NCBI GenBank assembly: GCA_002842215.1
Contig: PHCC01000006.1
Location: 124,001 to 188,000 of the forward strand
Length of the DNA stretch: 64,000 nt
Direction of reading: 5' to 3'
Source of the DNA: Betaproteobacteria bacterium HGW-Betaproteobacteria-9
GTDB taxonomy: Bacteria; Pseudomonadota; Gammaproteobacteria; Burkholderiales; Burkholderiaceae_C
Shown here piece after piece: positions 8,666-18,112 of the stretch. Within the stretch, counting starts at the first letter, position 1. Each line of letters opens with the position of its first letter. The translations under genes and the position numbers were made by a program. Under the pieces are notes generated by a model. The model was given only the letters and a program-made list of their open reading frames with translations, searched no databases and had not been told where the DNA came from.

Positions 8666-11065
8666 ATGAACCGATTTCAAGTGAAAAAAGTCGCCGTGCT
8701 CGGCGCGGGCGTGATGGGCGCGCAGATCGCTGCGCACCTGGTCAACGTCAAGGTACCAGTGGTGCTGTTCGATCTTCCCGCGAAGGAAGGCCCCAAGAAC
8801 GGCATCGTCACCCGCGCGGTGGAAGGCCTGAAAAAGCTCAAGCCTTCGCCCTTGGGTGTGGCCAGCGATGCCGACCTGATCGGCCAGGCCAACTACGAAG
8901 AGCACATGGAGCAGTTGAAAGACTGCGACCTGATCATCGAGGCCATCGCTGAGCGCATGGACTGGAAGCTCGATCTGTACCAGAAGATCGCGCCCTTCAT
9001 CGCCGAGCACGCCATCGTCGCGTCCAACACCTCGGGCCTGTCGATCACCAAGCTCAGCGAAGTGTTGCCCGAGGCGATCAAGCCGCGCTTCTGCGGCATC
9101 CACTTCTTCAACCCGCCGCGCTACATGACGCTGGTGGAGCTGATCGCCACGCCCACCACCGAGCCGCAGATCCTGGACGACCTCGAAACCTTCGTCACCA
9201 GCGGCCTGGGCAAGGGCGTGGTGCGCGCCAAGGACACGCCCAACTTCGTGGCCAACCGCATCGGCATCGCCGGCATGCTGGCCACCATGAAAGAGGTGGA
9301 GAACTTCGGCCTCACCTACGACGTGGTCGACGACCTCACCGGCAAGCGCCTGGGCCGCGCCAGCAGCGGCACCTTCCGCACCGCCGACGTGGTGGGCCTG
9401 GACACCATGGCCCACGTCGTCAAGACACTGCAGGACAACCTGAACGAACAGACCGACCCGTTCTACGGCAGCTTCGGCACGCCGCCCGTGCTGGCCAAGC
9501 TGATCGAGATGGGGAACCTGGGCCAGAAGGCCAAGGCTGGCTTCTTCAAGAAGGTCGGTCGCGACATCCTGCGCTTCGACTTGGACAGCGAAGACTACGT
9601 GCCCGCCGGCGAGAAGGCCGACGAGGTCTACGGCCGCATGCTCAAGCGCCCGGCCGCCGAGCGCCTGAAGCTGCTGCGCAACAGCGAAGGCCCACAAGGC
9701 CAGTTCCTCTGGGCGATCCTGCGCAACAGCTTCCACTACGCCGCGGTGCACCTGGCCACCATCGCCGACACCGCGCGCGACGTGGACCAGGCCATGCGCT
9801 GGGGCTTCGGCATGAAGCAGGGCCCGTTCGAACTCTGGCAGGAAGCCGGCTGGCTCGACGTGGCGAAGATGGTCCAGGAGGACATCGATGCCGGCAAGGC
9901 GCTCTCCAAAGCGCCGCTGCCCGAGTGGGTGTTCAAAGGTCCGGTGGCTGAAGCCGGTGGCGTGCACACCGCCCAGGGTTCGTGGAACCCGACCAAGGGC
10001 GTGTTCGAAGCGCGCCGCAGCCTGCCCGTCTATGGGCGCCAGCATTTCCCCGAGCTGCTGCAGGGCGAAGCCGGACCGAAGTTCGAAACGGCCGGCACCA
10101 CCATCGAAGAGAACGATGCCATTCGCGTGTGGACGCTCGACGGTGAGGTGCTGATCGCCAGCATCAAGACCAAGATGCACGCCATCAGTCCCGAGGTGTG
10201 CGAAGGCCTGATGAGCGCTGTGGATCTGGCCGAACGGGAATACCAGGGTCTGGTGGTCTGGTCGGGCGACGAACCCTTCAGCGCCGGCGCCGACCTGCAG
10301 GCCATGCTGCCGGCCTTCATGGCCGTGGGCGTGAGCGCCATCGAAGACGCCGAAGGCTTCATGCAGCAGACCATGCTGCGCCTGCGCTACGCCAACGTGC
10401 CAGTGGTCAGCGCCGTGCGCGGCCTGGCGCTGGGCGGTGGGTGCGAGCTGGCCGTGTACAGCGCGCGCCGCGTGGTGCACATGGAGAGCTACATCGGTCT
10501 GGTGGAAGTCGGCGTGGGCCTGGTGCCGGGCGCCGGCGGCCTGACCTACATCGCCCGCCGCGCCGCCGAGAACGCCGAGACCTCCACCGGCAAGGACTTG
10601 CTTCCCTTCCTCACCGAAGGCTTCACTGCCGCGGCCATGGCCAAGGTGGGCACCAGCGCGCTGGAATCCCGCAAGCTGGGCTACGTGCTGCACTCCGACG
10701 TGATCGTGCCGCACAAGGACGAGCTGCTGTTCGTGGCCATCAACGAGGCGAAGGCCTTGTTCAATGGTGGCTACCGCGCCCCGCACAAGCGCCTGTTCCC
10801 GGTGGCCGGGCGCGACGGCAAGGCCACCATCCTGGGCAGCCTGGTCAACATGCGCGACGGCGGCTTCATCAGCCAGCACGACTTCCACATCGCCTCGCTG
10901 ATCGCGGGCGTGGTGACGGGGGGTGACGTCGATCCCGGAACGCTGGTGAATGAGGATTACCTGATGACGCTGGAGCGCCGCGCGTTCTGCTCGCTGATCG
11001 TGCATCCCAAGACCCAGGAACGCATCCTCGGCATGCTCAACACGGGCAAACCCGTCCGCAACTAA
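8666..11065 (+). CDS. FadN-like 3-hydroxyacyl-CoA dehydrogenase/enoyl-CoA hydratase
   Basis: The 799-residue enzyme places the NAD-dependent hydroxyacyl-CoA dehydrogenase first (GAGVMGAQIAAHL, residues 12-24, and GIHFFNPPRYM) and the crotonase domain last (FSAGADLQAML, LGGGCELA, then VEVGVGLVPGAGG with the catalytic Glu). This is the reverse of E. coli FadB/FadJ and the same as Bacillus FadN. It carries out hydration of enoyl-CoA and oxidation of the 3-hydroxyacyl-CoA. The start at 8666 gives the classical N-terminus; an upstream in-frame extension has no homologous character. The thiolase starts 10 bases after its stop, so they form one operon. Confidence 0.93.
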   Translation: MNRFQVKKVAVLGAGVMGAQIAAHLVNVKVPVVLFDLPAKEGPKNGIVTRAVEGLKKLKPSPLGVASDADLIGQANYEEHMEQLKDCDLIIEAIAERMDWKLDLYQKIAPFIAEHAIVASNTSGLSITKLSEVLPEAIKPRFCGIHFFNPPRYMTLVELIATPTTEPQILDDLETFVTSGLGKGVVRAKDTPNFVANRIGIAGMLATMKEVENFGLTYDVVDDLTGKRLGRASSGTFRTADVVGLDTMAHVVKTLQDNLNEQTDPFYGSFGTPPVLAKLIEMGNLGQKAKAGFFKKVGRDILRFDLDSEDYVPAGEKADEVYGRMLKRPAAERLKLLRNSEGPQGQFLWAILRNSFHYAAVHLATIADTARDVDQAMRWGFGMKQGPFELWQEAGWLDVAKMVQEDIDAGKALSKAPLPEWVFKGPVAEAGGVHTAQGSWNPTKGVFEARRSLPVYGRQHFPELLQGEAGPKFETAGTTIEENDAIRVWTLDGEVLIASIKTKMHAISPEVCEGLMSAVDLAEREYQGLVVWSGDEPFSAGADLQAMLPAFMAVGVSAIEDAEGFMQQTMLRLRYANVPVVSAVRGLALGGGCELAVYSARRVVHMESYIGLVEVGVGLVPGAGGLTYIARRAAENAETSTGKDLLPFLTEGFTAAAMAKVGTSALESRKLGYVLHSDVIVPHKDELLFVAINEAKALFNGGYRAPHKRLFPVAGRDGKATILGSLVNMRDGGFISQHDFHIASLIAGVVTGGDVDPGTLVNEDYLMTLERRAFCSLIVHPKTQERILGMLNTGKPVRN

Positions 11066-11074
11066 GGACTCGAC

Positions 11075-12283
11075 ATGAGCAAACAAATTCAAGACGCCTA
11101 CATCGTCGCCGCCACCCGCACCCCCATTGGCCGTTCGCACAAGGGCTCGTTCAAGCACCTGCGCCCCGACGACCTGCTGGCGCACGCCCTGCGTTCGGCC
11201 ATGGCCCAGGTGCCGGGCCTGGACCCGAAGGCCGTGGAAGATGTGATCTGCGGCTGCGCTATTCCCGAGGCGCAACAAGGCCTGAACGTGGCGCGCATCG
11301 GTGCCATTCTGGCCGGTCTGCCCAACTCGGTGGGCGGCATCACCGTCAACCGCTTCTGCGCCTCCGGCCTCTCGGCCGTGCAGATGGCGGCCGACCGCAT
11401 CCGCGTCGGTGAGGCCGACGTGATGATCGCCGCCGGCACCGAGAGCATGAGCATGGTGCCGATGATGGGCAACACGCCCAGCCTCTCGCCCACCATCTTC
11501 CGCAACACCGACGACGTGGAGAGCTACGGCATCGCCTACGGCATGGGCCTGACGGCCGAGAAGGTGGCCCAGCAGTGGAAGGTGTCGCGCGACGCGCAGG
11601 ACGCGTTCGCCGTGCAGTCGCACCAGCGCGCCGTGCTGGCCATGAAGAACGGCGAATTCACCGACGAGATCACGCCGGTGGAAGTGACCGACCGCAGCGT
11701 GGACCTGGAGAGCGCCGAGGTCAGCACCACGAGCCGCATCATCCGCCTCGACGAAGGCGCGCGCCCCGACACCTCGCTCGAAGGCCTGGCCAAGCTGCGC
11801 ACCGTGTTCGCCGCGCGCGGCTCGGTCACGGCCGGCAACAGCTCGCAGACCAGCGATGGCGCGGGCGCACTGATCCTGGTGAGTGAGGCGGCGCTCAAGC
11901 GCTACAACCTCACGCCGCTGGCGCGTTTCGTGAGCTACGCGTCGCGTGGCGTGCCGCCCCACCTGATGGGCATAGGCCCGGTGGAAGCGATCCCGGCTGC
12001 GCTGAAAAACGCGGGCCTGAAGCAGGACGACATCGACTGGTTCGAGCTGAACGAAGCCTTTGCCGCACAGTCGCTCGCGGTGATGAACACGCTCGGCCTG
12101 GACCCGGCCAAGGTCAACCCCATGGGCGGTGCCATCGCGCTGGGCCACCCGCTGGGTGCCACCGGCGCCATCCGCGCCGCGACCGTGGTGCACGCGCTGC
12201 GCCGCCACAACAAGAAGTACGGCATGGTCACGATGTGTGTGGGCATGGGGCAGGGCGCCGCGGGGGTGTTCGAAAGGGTCTGA
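11075..12283 (+). CDS. Acetyl-CoA acyltransferase (FadA-type thiolase)
   Basis: This 402-residue thiolase cleaves 3-ketoacyl-CoA to acetyl-CoA and a shortened acyl-CoA. The nucleophile is Cys95 in NRFCASGLSA. The second Cys lies in the C-terminal CVGMGQGAAG, and the His sites are NEAFAAQ and GHPLGATGA. It follows the FadN-like gene by 10 bases, with ACTAAGGACT upstream of the ATG. With the preceding two enzymes it completes a beta-oxidation spiral in the order E-N-A. Confidence 0.95.
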   Translation: MSKQIQDAYIVAATRTPIGRSHKGSFKHLRPDDLLAHALRSAMAQVPGLDPKAVEDVICGCAIPEAQQGLNVARIGAILAGLPNSVGGITVNRFCASGLSAVQMAADRIRVGEADVMIAAGTESMSMVPMMGNTPSLSPTIFRNTDDVESYGIAYGMGLTAEKVAQQWKVSRDAQDAFAVQSHQRAVLAMKNGEFTDEITPVEVTDRSVDLESAEVSTTSRIIRLDEGARPDTSLEGLAKLRTVFAARGSVTAGNSSQTSDGAGALILVSEAALKRYNLTPLARFVSYASRGVPPHLMGIGPVEAIPAALKNAGLKQDDIDWFELNEAFAAQSLAVMNTLGLDPAKVNPMGGAIALGHPLGATGAIRAATVVHALRRHNKKYGMVTMCVGMGQGAAGVFERV

Positions 12284-12365
12284 CAACCTCCCCCGCGCCG
12301 CTTCGCGTCACCCCCCGAGGGGGCGGCACTGGCGGCCCGGCGAAGCCGGTTCCGCGGTGCCCTGG
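12284..12365. repeat. GC-rich palindromic repeat, copy 2
   Basis: It begins immediately after the thiolase stop and matches the element at 8094-8171 along its length: CGCGCCGCTTCGCG, CCCCCCGAGGGGG, GGCCCGGCGAAGCCGG and TTCCGCGGTG in the same order. Its position just 3' of a stop codon is the same as in copy 1. It ends about 60 bases before the thioesterase start. Confidence 0.85.
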
Positions 12366-12427
12366 CTGAAGGCATGTCGTCGCGCACACGACTTTGCTGT
12401 TCGGTCCCATTGTGCAAACTTGTGCCC

Positions 12428-13249
12428 ATGAACACACACGTCTTCGACCAGGCCATCGCACTCACCCCCACCGCTGACGGCCAGTACACCGGCGCCACCT
12501 CGCCGGCCTACGCCAACATGGTGGGACCTTTCGGCGGCGTCACCGCCGCCACCGCGCTCAACGCCGTGCTGCAGCACCCGGGGCTGCTCGGCGAGCCGCT
12601 GTCGCTCACCGTCAACTTCTGCGCGGCGCTGGCCGACGGGCCGTTCGGCGTGACGGCGCGGCCGGTGCGCACCAACCGCTCGACCCAGCACTGGGTGATG
12701 GACATCACCCAGGCCAACGGTGAGGGCGGGATCGACACCGTGTTGACCGCCTCGGCCGTCACGGCCGCGCGGCGCACCACCTGGAGCGTGGACGACGAGG
12801 CCATGCCCACCGTGCCACCGGTCGCCGAGGTCTCACCCTACACCGTGCCGGCCCCCGTGGCGTGGATCCAGCGCTACGAGATGCGGCCCATCGAAGGGCC
12901 GATTCCCCACATCTGGGACGGCGGCGGCGACCACAGCCGCTCACGCATGTGGGTGCGTGACGCCGAGCCCCGCGTGCTCGACTTCTGTGGCCTCACCGCG
13001 CTGGCCGATGTGTTCTTTCCGCGCGTCTGGCTGCGCCGCGCCACGCCGGTGCCGGTGGGCACGGTGTCCATGACGGTGTATTTCCATGCCGGTGCGGCGC
13101 CGCTGGCCGGTTGTGGCCACGGCTGGCTGCTGGGCCAGGCGCGGGCGCAGGCCTTTCGCAATGGCTTCTTCGACCAGACCGCGCAACTCTGGAACGAAGG
13201 CGGTCACCTGCTGGCCACCTCGCACCAGATCGTCTACTACAAGGCGTGA
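12428..13249 (+). CDS. Acyl-CoA thioesterase, tandem hotdog (TesB-like)
   Basis: The 273 residues form two hotdog halves (about 20-110 and 140-272), as in the TesB/4HBT_3 class that hydrolyses acyl-CoA to free acid and CoA. Recognisable segments are NMVGPFGGVTAATALNAVL in the first half and FFDQTAQLWNEGGHLLATS in the second, the latter being the usual conserved C-terminal block with Asp and Gln. The ATG at 12428 is the first that gives a family-like N-terminus; no clear ribosome site is seen. It is separated from the thiolase by the repeat at 12284 and may have its own promoter. It probably recycles CoA when beta-oxidation intermediates build up. Confidence 0.85.
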   Translation: MNTHVFDQAIALTPTADGQYTGATSPAYANMVGPFGGVTAATALNAVLQHPGLLGEPLSLTVNFCAALADGPFGVTARPVRTNRSTQHWVMDITQANGEGGIDTVLTASAVTAARRTTWSVDDEAMPTVPPVAEVSPYTVPAPVAWIQRYEMRPIEGPIPHIWDGGGDHSRSRMWVRDAEPRVLDFCGLTALADVFFPRVWLRRATPVPVGTVSMTVYFHAGAAPLAGCGHGWLLGQARAQAFRNGFFDQTAQLWNEGGHLLATSHQIVYYKA

Positions 13250-13279
13250 ACGAGGCGCTAAACAAGGCTTGAGCCGGCC

Positions 13280-15559
13280 CTACGGCCGCCCCAGCAGCAG
13301 GTACAGCCCCGTGTAGCCGCGTGCGGCGTGCACCAGGCTCAGGTAGAACGGCCCCACCCCGGTGTCCGCGCCGATGAACAGGCTGGAGCCGGTGCGCAGC
13401 CCCTTGAAGCTGATCTCGCTGCGTTGCAGCCAGGCGTTGCCGGCTTCCAGCGAGCCACCGGCAAACACCGCACGTGCCACGCCCACGTTCCAGGGCATGC
13501 GCCGGTAGTAGGTGATGCGGCCGAACAGCAGGTGGTTGCCAGCCACCTGGCCCACCCGGTAACCCGAGAGGTTCTGGAAACCGCCCAGTGAATATTCGTC
13601 CAGCGCGCCCAGTGGAATCTGGTTGACGTAGGCCAGCCGGGCGCCCAGGTTGAAGGTGTGCTCGCCCCATGAGCGCACCGCCGTGAAGCTGCTGTCCAGC
13701 CGCACGAATTCGGAGCTGTTGCCGCTGTTGCGCAAACGGCCGAAGACCAGATCGCCCTTCAGTCGGTGGCCGCTCGAAGGGAAGTTGGCGTAGTCCAGCT
13801 GGTCCGAGATCAGCGCCGCGTGCAGGCCGGTTTCGCGCCAGCGCTGGGTGGACAGGTCCAGCGACTGGTTCGCCACGCTGCTGCTCACTAGGTCGGGCGC
13901 GGCGCGGCGCGCGCTGCCCACCAGGCCCAGCCGCAGTTCGCCCAGGCTGCCCTGCAGGCCGATGGGCCAGCCGATGTCGGCACCCACCTGCAGGCCACGG
14001 CGTTTGCCGGTGGCAACTTGCTGGCCGTCGGCATCGAACACGTCCACGCGCTTCAGGCTGGCGTCGGCCCAGGCCGACACGAACCAGTTGGCACGCCGGT
14101 CCAGCGGCTGGTAGAACTCGGTGAACGCGCCCAGCGTCTCGCCCAGCTGGAAGCGGTTGCGCCATTCGGCGCCGCGGCGGTTGACCCAGTGCCGGTTGTG
14201 GCTCAGGCGCAGGTTGAATGCGCCCTGGCCATCGAAATCGGTGCGCAGGTCGAGTCCGAGCCGGAAGTAATTGGGGCCCCAGCGGTTCTCGCGCAGCCGC
14301 ACCACCAGCGCTTCCTCGCGGCTGCTGCCGATGCGCTCCAGGCGGTAGTCCACCTGCTCGTAGTCGCCCGTGGCCGCCAGCTGCTGCACGTCGTCTTCGA
14401 TGCGCGCCAGATCGATCGGCTGACCGGGTTCGCTCTCCACCATCTGCGACAGCCGCTGGGCCCTCGAAGCGTCCACGCCCTCGAAGCGCAGCGCGCCCAC
14501 GCGGCCCGCCGTGGTCACCCCGGTATCGGCCACGGCCTGGCGCTGCGCGACCCAGTCGGCGTACTGCGCCGGGCTGACGGCGAAGCGGTTCAGCGCTTCG
14601 CGCACCGACACGGCGTATTCGGTGCCGAGCCGCACGAGTTCGGGCGCCCGGTTGAAATTGGCCGAACTCAGCGTGCCCAGCGGTGGCTGCAGCAGCAGGT
14701 CCTGCGTGGTCAGGGTGGCGATGCTGGCCTGCACGTTCTGCTCGGTCAGGATGTTGACCATCTGCGTCGTGATGCCCAACAGACTGCCCAGCGTTTCGCG
14801 GCCCGCCAGCGGCGTGCCGATGCTCACCGCGATGATCACGTCCGCCCCCATGCGCCGCGCCACGTCCACCGGCAGGTTGTTCACCAGTCCGCCGTCGCCC
14901 AGGATGCGGCCGTCGAGCTCCAGCGGGGAGAACACGCCCGGCACCGACATGCTCGCGCGCAGGGCGGCGGCGAGGTCGCCGTGGTCCATCACCACGGCCT
15001 GGCCGGTCTCCATGTCCGTGGCCACGGCGCGAAACGGCGTCGGCAAGCCGTCGAAGCTGGCCCGGTGTCGCGCGGGCAGGGTGTAGCGGCGCAGCATGGT
15101 TTCCAGCGCCCGCGTCGACACCGCGCCCGTGGGCAGGCGGAACTCGCCGTCGCGAAAGCCCAGCCGCAACACCGGCGAGAGTTCCAGGTCTTCTTCTTTG
15201 CGCCGTTGCGACAGCAACTGACGCGGCTCGCGCGAGTCGAAGAGGCTGCCCCATTCCAGCGCCAGGATCTCGCGCTCCAGTTCGTCGGCCGTCATGCCAC
15301 TGGCGTACAGGCCACCGATGATCGCGCCCATCGACGTGCCGACGATCAGGTCCACCGGCACGTGCGCCGCTTCCAGCACCTTGAGCACGCCCACGTGCGA
15401 CAGTCCGCGCGCGCCACCGCCGGAGAGCACCAGGCCCACGCGAGGCCGCGCCGGGGATGTGGTGGGGTTCGTATCGGCCGCAACGGCGTGCGCCGGCCAG
15501 AGCCCGGCCAGCAGGGCCAGCGACAGACACAGGACGGCGAGCGGGCGTGTGGACAACAT
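13280..15559 (-). CDS. PlpD-like patatin phospholipase with outer-membrane barrel
   Basis: The 759-residue protein has a signal peptide (MLSTRPLAVLCLSLALLAGLWPAHAVA). A patatin domain follows, with GGGARG (48-53), the nucleophile Ser76 in GTSMG and Asp222 in DGG. Next comes a POTRA-like segment (about 345-415, VGALRFEGVDASRAQRL) and then a surface-antigen/BamA-type 16-strand barrel ending in GYTGLYLLLGRP. This is the architecture of Pseudomonas PlpD, a type Vd autotransporter that exports a phospholipase A1. Cleavage and release are not shown here. The gene is convergent with the thioesterase (30-base gap) and divergent from an enoyl-CoA hydratase. Confidence 0.92.
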   Translation of the reverse strand: MLSTRPLAVLCLSLALLAGLWPAHAVAADTNPTTSPARPRVGLVLSGGGARGLSHVGVLKVLEAAHVPVDLIVGTSMGAIIGGLYASGMTADELEREILALEWGSLFDSREPRQLLSQRRKEEDLELSPVLRLGFRDGEFRLPTGAVSTRALETMLRRYTLPARHRASFDGLPTPFRAVATDMETGQAVVMDHGDLAAALRASMSVPGVFSPLELDGRILGDGGLVNNLPVDVARRMGADVIIAVSIGTPLAGRETLGSLLGITTQMVNILTEQNVQASIATLTTQDLLLQPPLGTLSSANFNRAPELVRLGTEYAVSVREALNRFAVSPAQYADWVAQRQAVADTGVTTAGRVGALRFEGVDASRAQRLSQMVESEPGQPIDLARIEDDVQQLAATGDYEQVDYRLERIGSSREEALVVRLRENRWGPNYFRLGLDLRTDFDGQGAFNLRLSHNRHWVNRRGAEWRNRFQLGETLGAFTEFYQPLDRRANWFVSAWADASLKRVDVFDADGQQVATGKRRGLQVGADIGWPIGLQGSLGELRLGLVGSARRAAPDLVSSSVANQSLDLSTQRWRETGLHAALISDQLDYANFPSSGHRLKGDLVFGRLRNSGNSSEFVRLDSSFTAVRSWGEHTFNLGARLAYVNQIPLGALDEYSLGGFQNLSGYRVGQVAGNHLLFGRITYYRRMPWNVGVARAVFAGGSLEAGNAWLQRSEISFKGLRTGSSLFIGADTGVGPFYLSLVHAARGYTGLYLLLGRP

Positions 15560-15703
15560 GGCGGGGCGCGGGGCTTTCTCGATGATCTCCGGAGTGTAGG
15601 CGCCTGTCGCCGAATGGGCATGGCACTCCAGACAGCGCGCGGCAATCGTGTTAACTTGGCGCCCTTTTCGGCGCACGGCCGCAACCCAACCCAGCACAAG
15701 CCC

Positions 15704-16468
15704 ATGAGCGACATCCTCGTCCACACCGAAGCCGGCGTCACCACGCTGACCTTCAACCGCCCCGACAAGAAGAACTCCATCACCGCCGCGATGTACGCGG
15801 CGCTGGCCGACGCGCTGGAAGCCGCCGAGGCCGACCCGGCCGTGCGCTGCGTGCTGTTCCAGGGCAACGAGACCACCTTCAGCGCCGGCAACGACATCGG
15901 CGACTTCCTGAACAACCCGCCCGCGACGCAGGACTCGCCGGTGTTCCGTTTCCTGCGCGGCATCGCGCAGTTCAGCAAGCCCGCGCTCGCCGTGGTGTGT
16001 GGCCCGGCCGTGGGCATCGGCACCACGTTGCTGTTCCACTGCGATCTGGTCTACGCGGGCGACAACGCGGCCTTCTCCATGCCCTTCGTCAACCTCGGCC
16101 TGTGCCCCGAAGCGGCGTCGAGCCTGCTGGTGCCGCAGATGCTGGGCTACCACCGCGCGGCCGAGGCGCTGCTGCTGGGCGAGCCCTTCATGGCCGAGGC
16201 CGCGCTCGAAGTCGGACTCGTCAACCGCGTGCTGCCGCCCATGGAGGCCGCGGGTTACGCGCAGGCCGTGGCCCGCAAGCTCGCCGCCAAGCCCCTGAGC
16301 TCGCTGATCGAGACCAAGCGCCTGATGAAAAAAAGCCAGAGCCAGCTGGTGATGGCGCAGATGGCCGAAGAGGGCGTGAGCTTCGGCCGCATGCTCGGCG
16401 AGCCGGCCGCCAAGGAAGCCTTTGGGGCCTTCATGGAACGCCGCAAGCCGGACTTCTCGAAGGTCTGA
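15704..16468 (+). CDS. Enoyl-CoA hydratase/isomerase family protein
   Basis: This 254-residue single-domain crotonase has the oxyanion segments TTFSAGNDIGDFL (58-70) and CGPAVGIGTTLLFHCDLVYA (99-118). The second Glu of classical hydratases is not at the usual site. The matching region reads MPFVNLGLCPEAASS, with Glu at the PEAASS position, as in delta3-delta2 isomerases and related paralogues. Isomerisation of enoyl-CoA is therefore as likely as hydration. The ATG at 15704 follows CACAAGCCC with a weak ribosome site. It stands alone between two minus-strand genes and its substrate is unknown. Confidence 0.88.
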   Translation: MSDILVHTEAGVTTLTFNRPDKKNSITAAMYAALADALEAAEADPAVRCVLFQGNETTFSAGNDIGDFLNNPPATQDSPVFRFLRGIAQFSKPALAVVCGPAVGIGTTLLFHCDLVYAGDNAAFSMPFVNLGLCPEAASSLLVPQMLGYHRAAEALLLGEPFMAEAALEVGLVNRVLPPMEAAGYAQAVARKLAAKPLSSLIETKRLMKKSQSQLVMAQMAEEGVSFGRMLGEPAAKEAFGAFMERRKPDFSKV

Positions 16469-16472
16469 GGCC

Positions 16473-17081
16473 CTAAACCGGCGCTGATTCGACGATGCGC
16501 ACCGCGAGCTGCCACAGCGCCAGCCGGTGCGCGGCGGCCAGCGCATCGACCGATGCGTCGGCCAGCGGGATGTCGATGTTGGCCTGACCCAGCCTCGGCG
16601 CGGCGCCGTTCGGGCGGGAGTCGGTCAGCCACCAGCGCGCCTGCAGACTCAGCGTCTGGCGCCCGGTGTCGGCCATCAGGGTGACGATCTCCACCCGCAA
16701 GCGCCGGGCGGGGTTCACCCCGGCCAGCACGGGGGCCCGCCAGACCAGTCCCGGCCCGCGCAACACCGCCAGATCGGCCACCAGCAGGCGCGGAATGGCG
16801 TCGCGCAACGGCTCCACCCAGCGGTGGCCGGTCAGCGGTTGCAGGCTGGCCGCGCCGCTGGCGACCACCAGGGTTTCGCGGTCCAGGGCACCCGGCAACA
16901 CCACCGTGCTGGCCACCTCCCACCGTGCCCCGTCGCCTGCACGCGCGGCGGGCACCGGTCCCGGTGGCGGGCTGCGCAGCTCGTACCAGTGCATGGCCAC
17001 CGGCGGGCGGGCGCAGGCCGTCAACAGCCAGGGCGCCACCGCCAGACCCGCGAAACCTGCCAGTGCGATCCGGCGCTTCAT
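16473..17081 (-). CDS. ABC-type transport auxiliary lipoprotein (PqiC/MlaB-region type)
   Basis: The 202-residue lipoprotein has a lipobox LLTAC (Cys23) and the fold pattern of the ABC-transport auxiliary component (DUF330/PqiC-like): YELRSPPPGP, an arginine-rich middle with LRDAIPRLLVADLAVL, and LRVEIVTLMAD. PqiC-type lipoproteins anchor in the outer membrane and work with MCE proteins to move phospholipids between membranes. Its start overlaps the stop of the MlaD-like gene by four bases (ATGA), so it is the last gene of the four-gene transporter operon. Confidence 0.85.
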   Translation of the reverse strand: MKRRIALAGFAGLAVAPWLLTACARPPVAMHWYELRSPPPGPVPAARAGDGARWEVASTVVLPGALDRETLVVASGAASLQPLTGHRWVEPLRDAIPRLLVADLAVLRGPGLVWRAPVLAGVNPARRLRVEIVTLMADTGRQTLSLQARWWLTDSRPNGAAPRLGQANIDIPLADASVDALAAAHRLALWQLAVRIVESAPV

Positions 17082-18112
17082 GGCTTCACCTCCTGGCGGC
17101 CGCGCAGCAGCGCGTCCGGTTGCTGTTCCAACGTCTCGGCCAGGTCGCGCAGCGCGCGGGCGGCGCGGGACAGATCCTCCAGGGCCCGGTCGGCACCGAC
17201 CATGAGCGCCGAGTCCCCCGCGGTGGCTTCGCGCAATGCCGCCGCGGTGCGCCCCACCTCGTCGGCGGCGCGCTGCAGATTGGTCACCAGCGGCGCGTCG
17301 GGCGCCAGCAGTTTGGACACCCGCTCCGATGTGCGCTCCACCCCGACGGCGCTCTGGTTCACCGACCGCGCGGACGCACCCACGGCGTCCATGGCTTCGC
17401 GCGTGGCGACCAGCGAGCGCTGCAATTCATTGGCCAGAGGGTCCATGCGCTGGTCCATGCGCGAGGACATGCGCTTGAGCGACGCGGTGAGGGCGCCCAG
17501 ATCGTCCAGGGCCTGCTTGAGCTGCGGGCCCGACACGATGGCCCGGGCCGATGACGCAATGGCCGCCAGGTCGTCGGCGATGGCCCGGAAGTCCATGCCT
17601 TCGAGTTGTGCCCGCAGGTTCTGGATGGCGGTGGCCGTGGTGGGGATTTCGGTGACGCCCTGGTAGGTGCCGCGCACGCTGCTCTTGCGCTGCGGGCGCA
17701 GATCGAGGTCCACGTACAGCAGGCCGGTGAGCAGGCTCTGCGTGGCCAGCTGCGCGCTCAACCCGCGTTTGATGAGGGCCGGCAGGGCCAGGCCCACGTC
17801 CACGTCGGCGCGCTTGCCGTCGAGCCCGCCGACGGCATCGCTGTCGAGCGCGGCCACCACGGGAATGGAGAAGCTGTCGGTGGCGCGGTCGTAGAACACC
17901 TCGATCGACTCGACGCTGCCGACCCGCACGCCGCGGAACACCACGGGCGCCCCCACCTGCAGGCCATACACCGAACCATTGAAATGCATGACGACACGCT
18001 CCTGGCGGGTGAAAAAGTGGTTGCCCGCGAGGGCCATGATGGCGGTGGCGATCAGGGCCAGGCCGGCCACCACGAAGCCGCCGATCAGGGTGGCGTTGGC
18101 CTTTGATTTCAT
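17078..18112 (-). CDS. MlaD-family (MCE domain) substrate-binding protein
   Basis: The 344-residue protein has one N-terminal membrane anchor (GGFVVAGLALIATAIMALA, 11-29) and an MCE domain (about 38-125) with VVMHFNGSVYGLQVGAPVVF and RGVRVGSVESI. A long predominantly helical C-terminal region follows (about 170-340). This is longer than E. coli MlaD (183 residues) and resembles PqiB/YebT-like or mycobacterial single-MCE proteins with a helical needle. It would sit in the periplasm as a hexameric lipid channel above the permease. It lies inside a permease-ATPase-MCE-lipoprotein operon with four-base overlaps. Confidence 0.9.
   Translation of the reverse strand: MKSKANATLIGGFVVAGLALIATAIMALAGNHFFTRQERVVMHFNGSVYGLQVGAPVVFRGVRVGSVESIEVFYDRATDSFSIPVVAALDSDAVGGLDGKRADVDVGLALPALIKRGLSAQLATQSLLTGLLYVDLDLRPQRKSSVRGTYQGVTEIPTTATAIQNLRAQLEGMDFRAIADDLAAIASSARAIVSGPQLKQALDDLGALTASLKRMSSRMDQRMDPLANELQRSLVATREAMDAVGASARSVNQSAVGVERTSERVSKLLAPDAPLVTNLQRAADEVGRTAAALREATAGDSALMVGADRALEDLSRAARALRDLAETLEQQPDALLRGRQEVKP

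Noticed and set aside
8453..12286. A very long open frame on the minus strand opposite the beta-oxidation genes
   Set aside because: It is a mirror of GC-rich codon use in the plus-strand genes. The translation is His/Gly/Ala/Arg-rich, has no family motifs and the plus strand has clear enzymes. Similar antisense frames at 6270-8528, 31084-33924, 12993-15626 and 43841-46888 were dismissed for the same reason.
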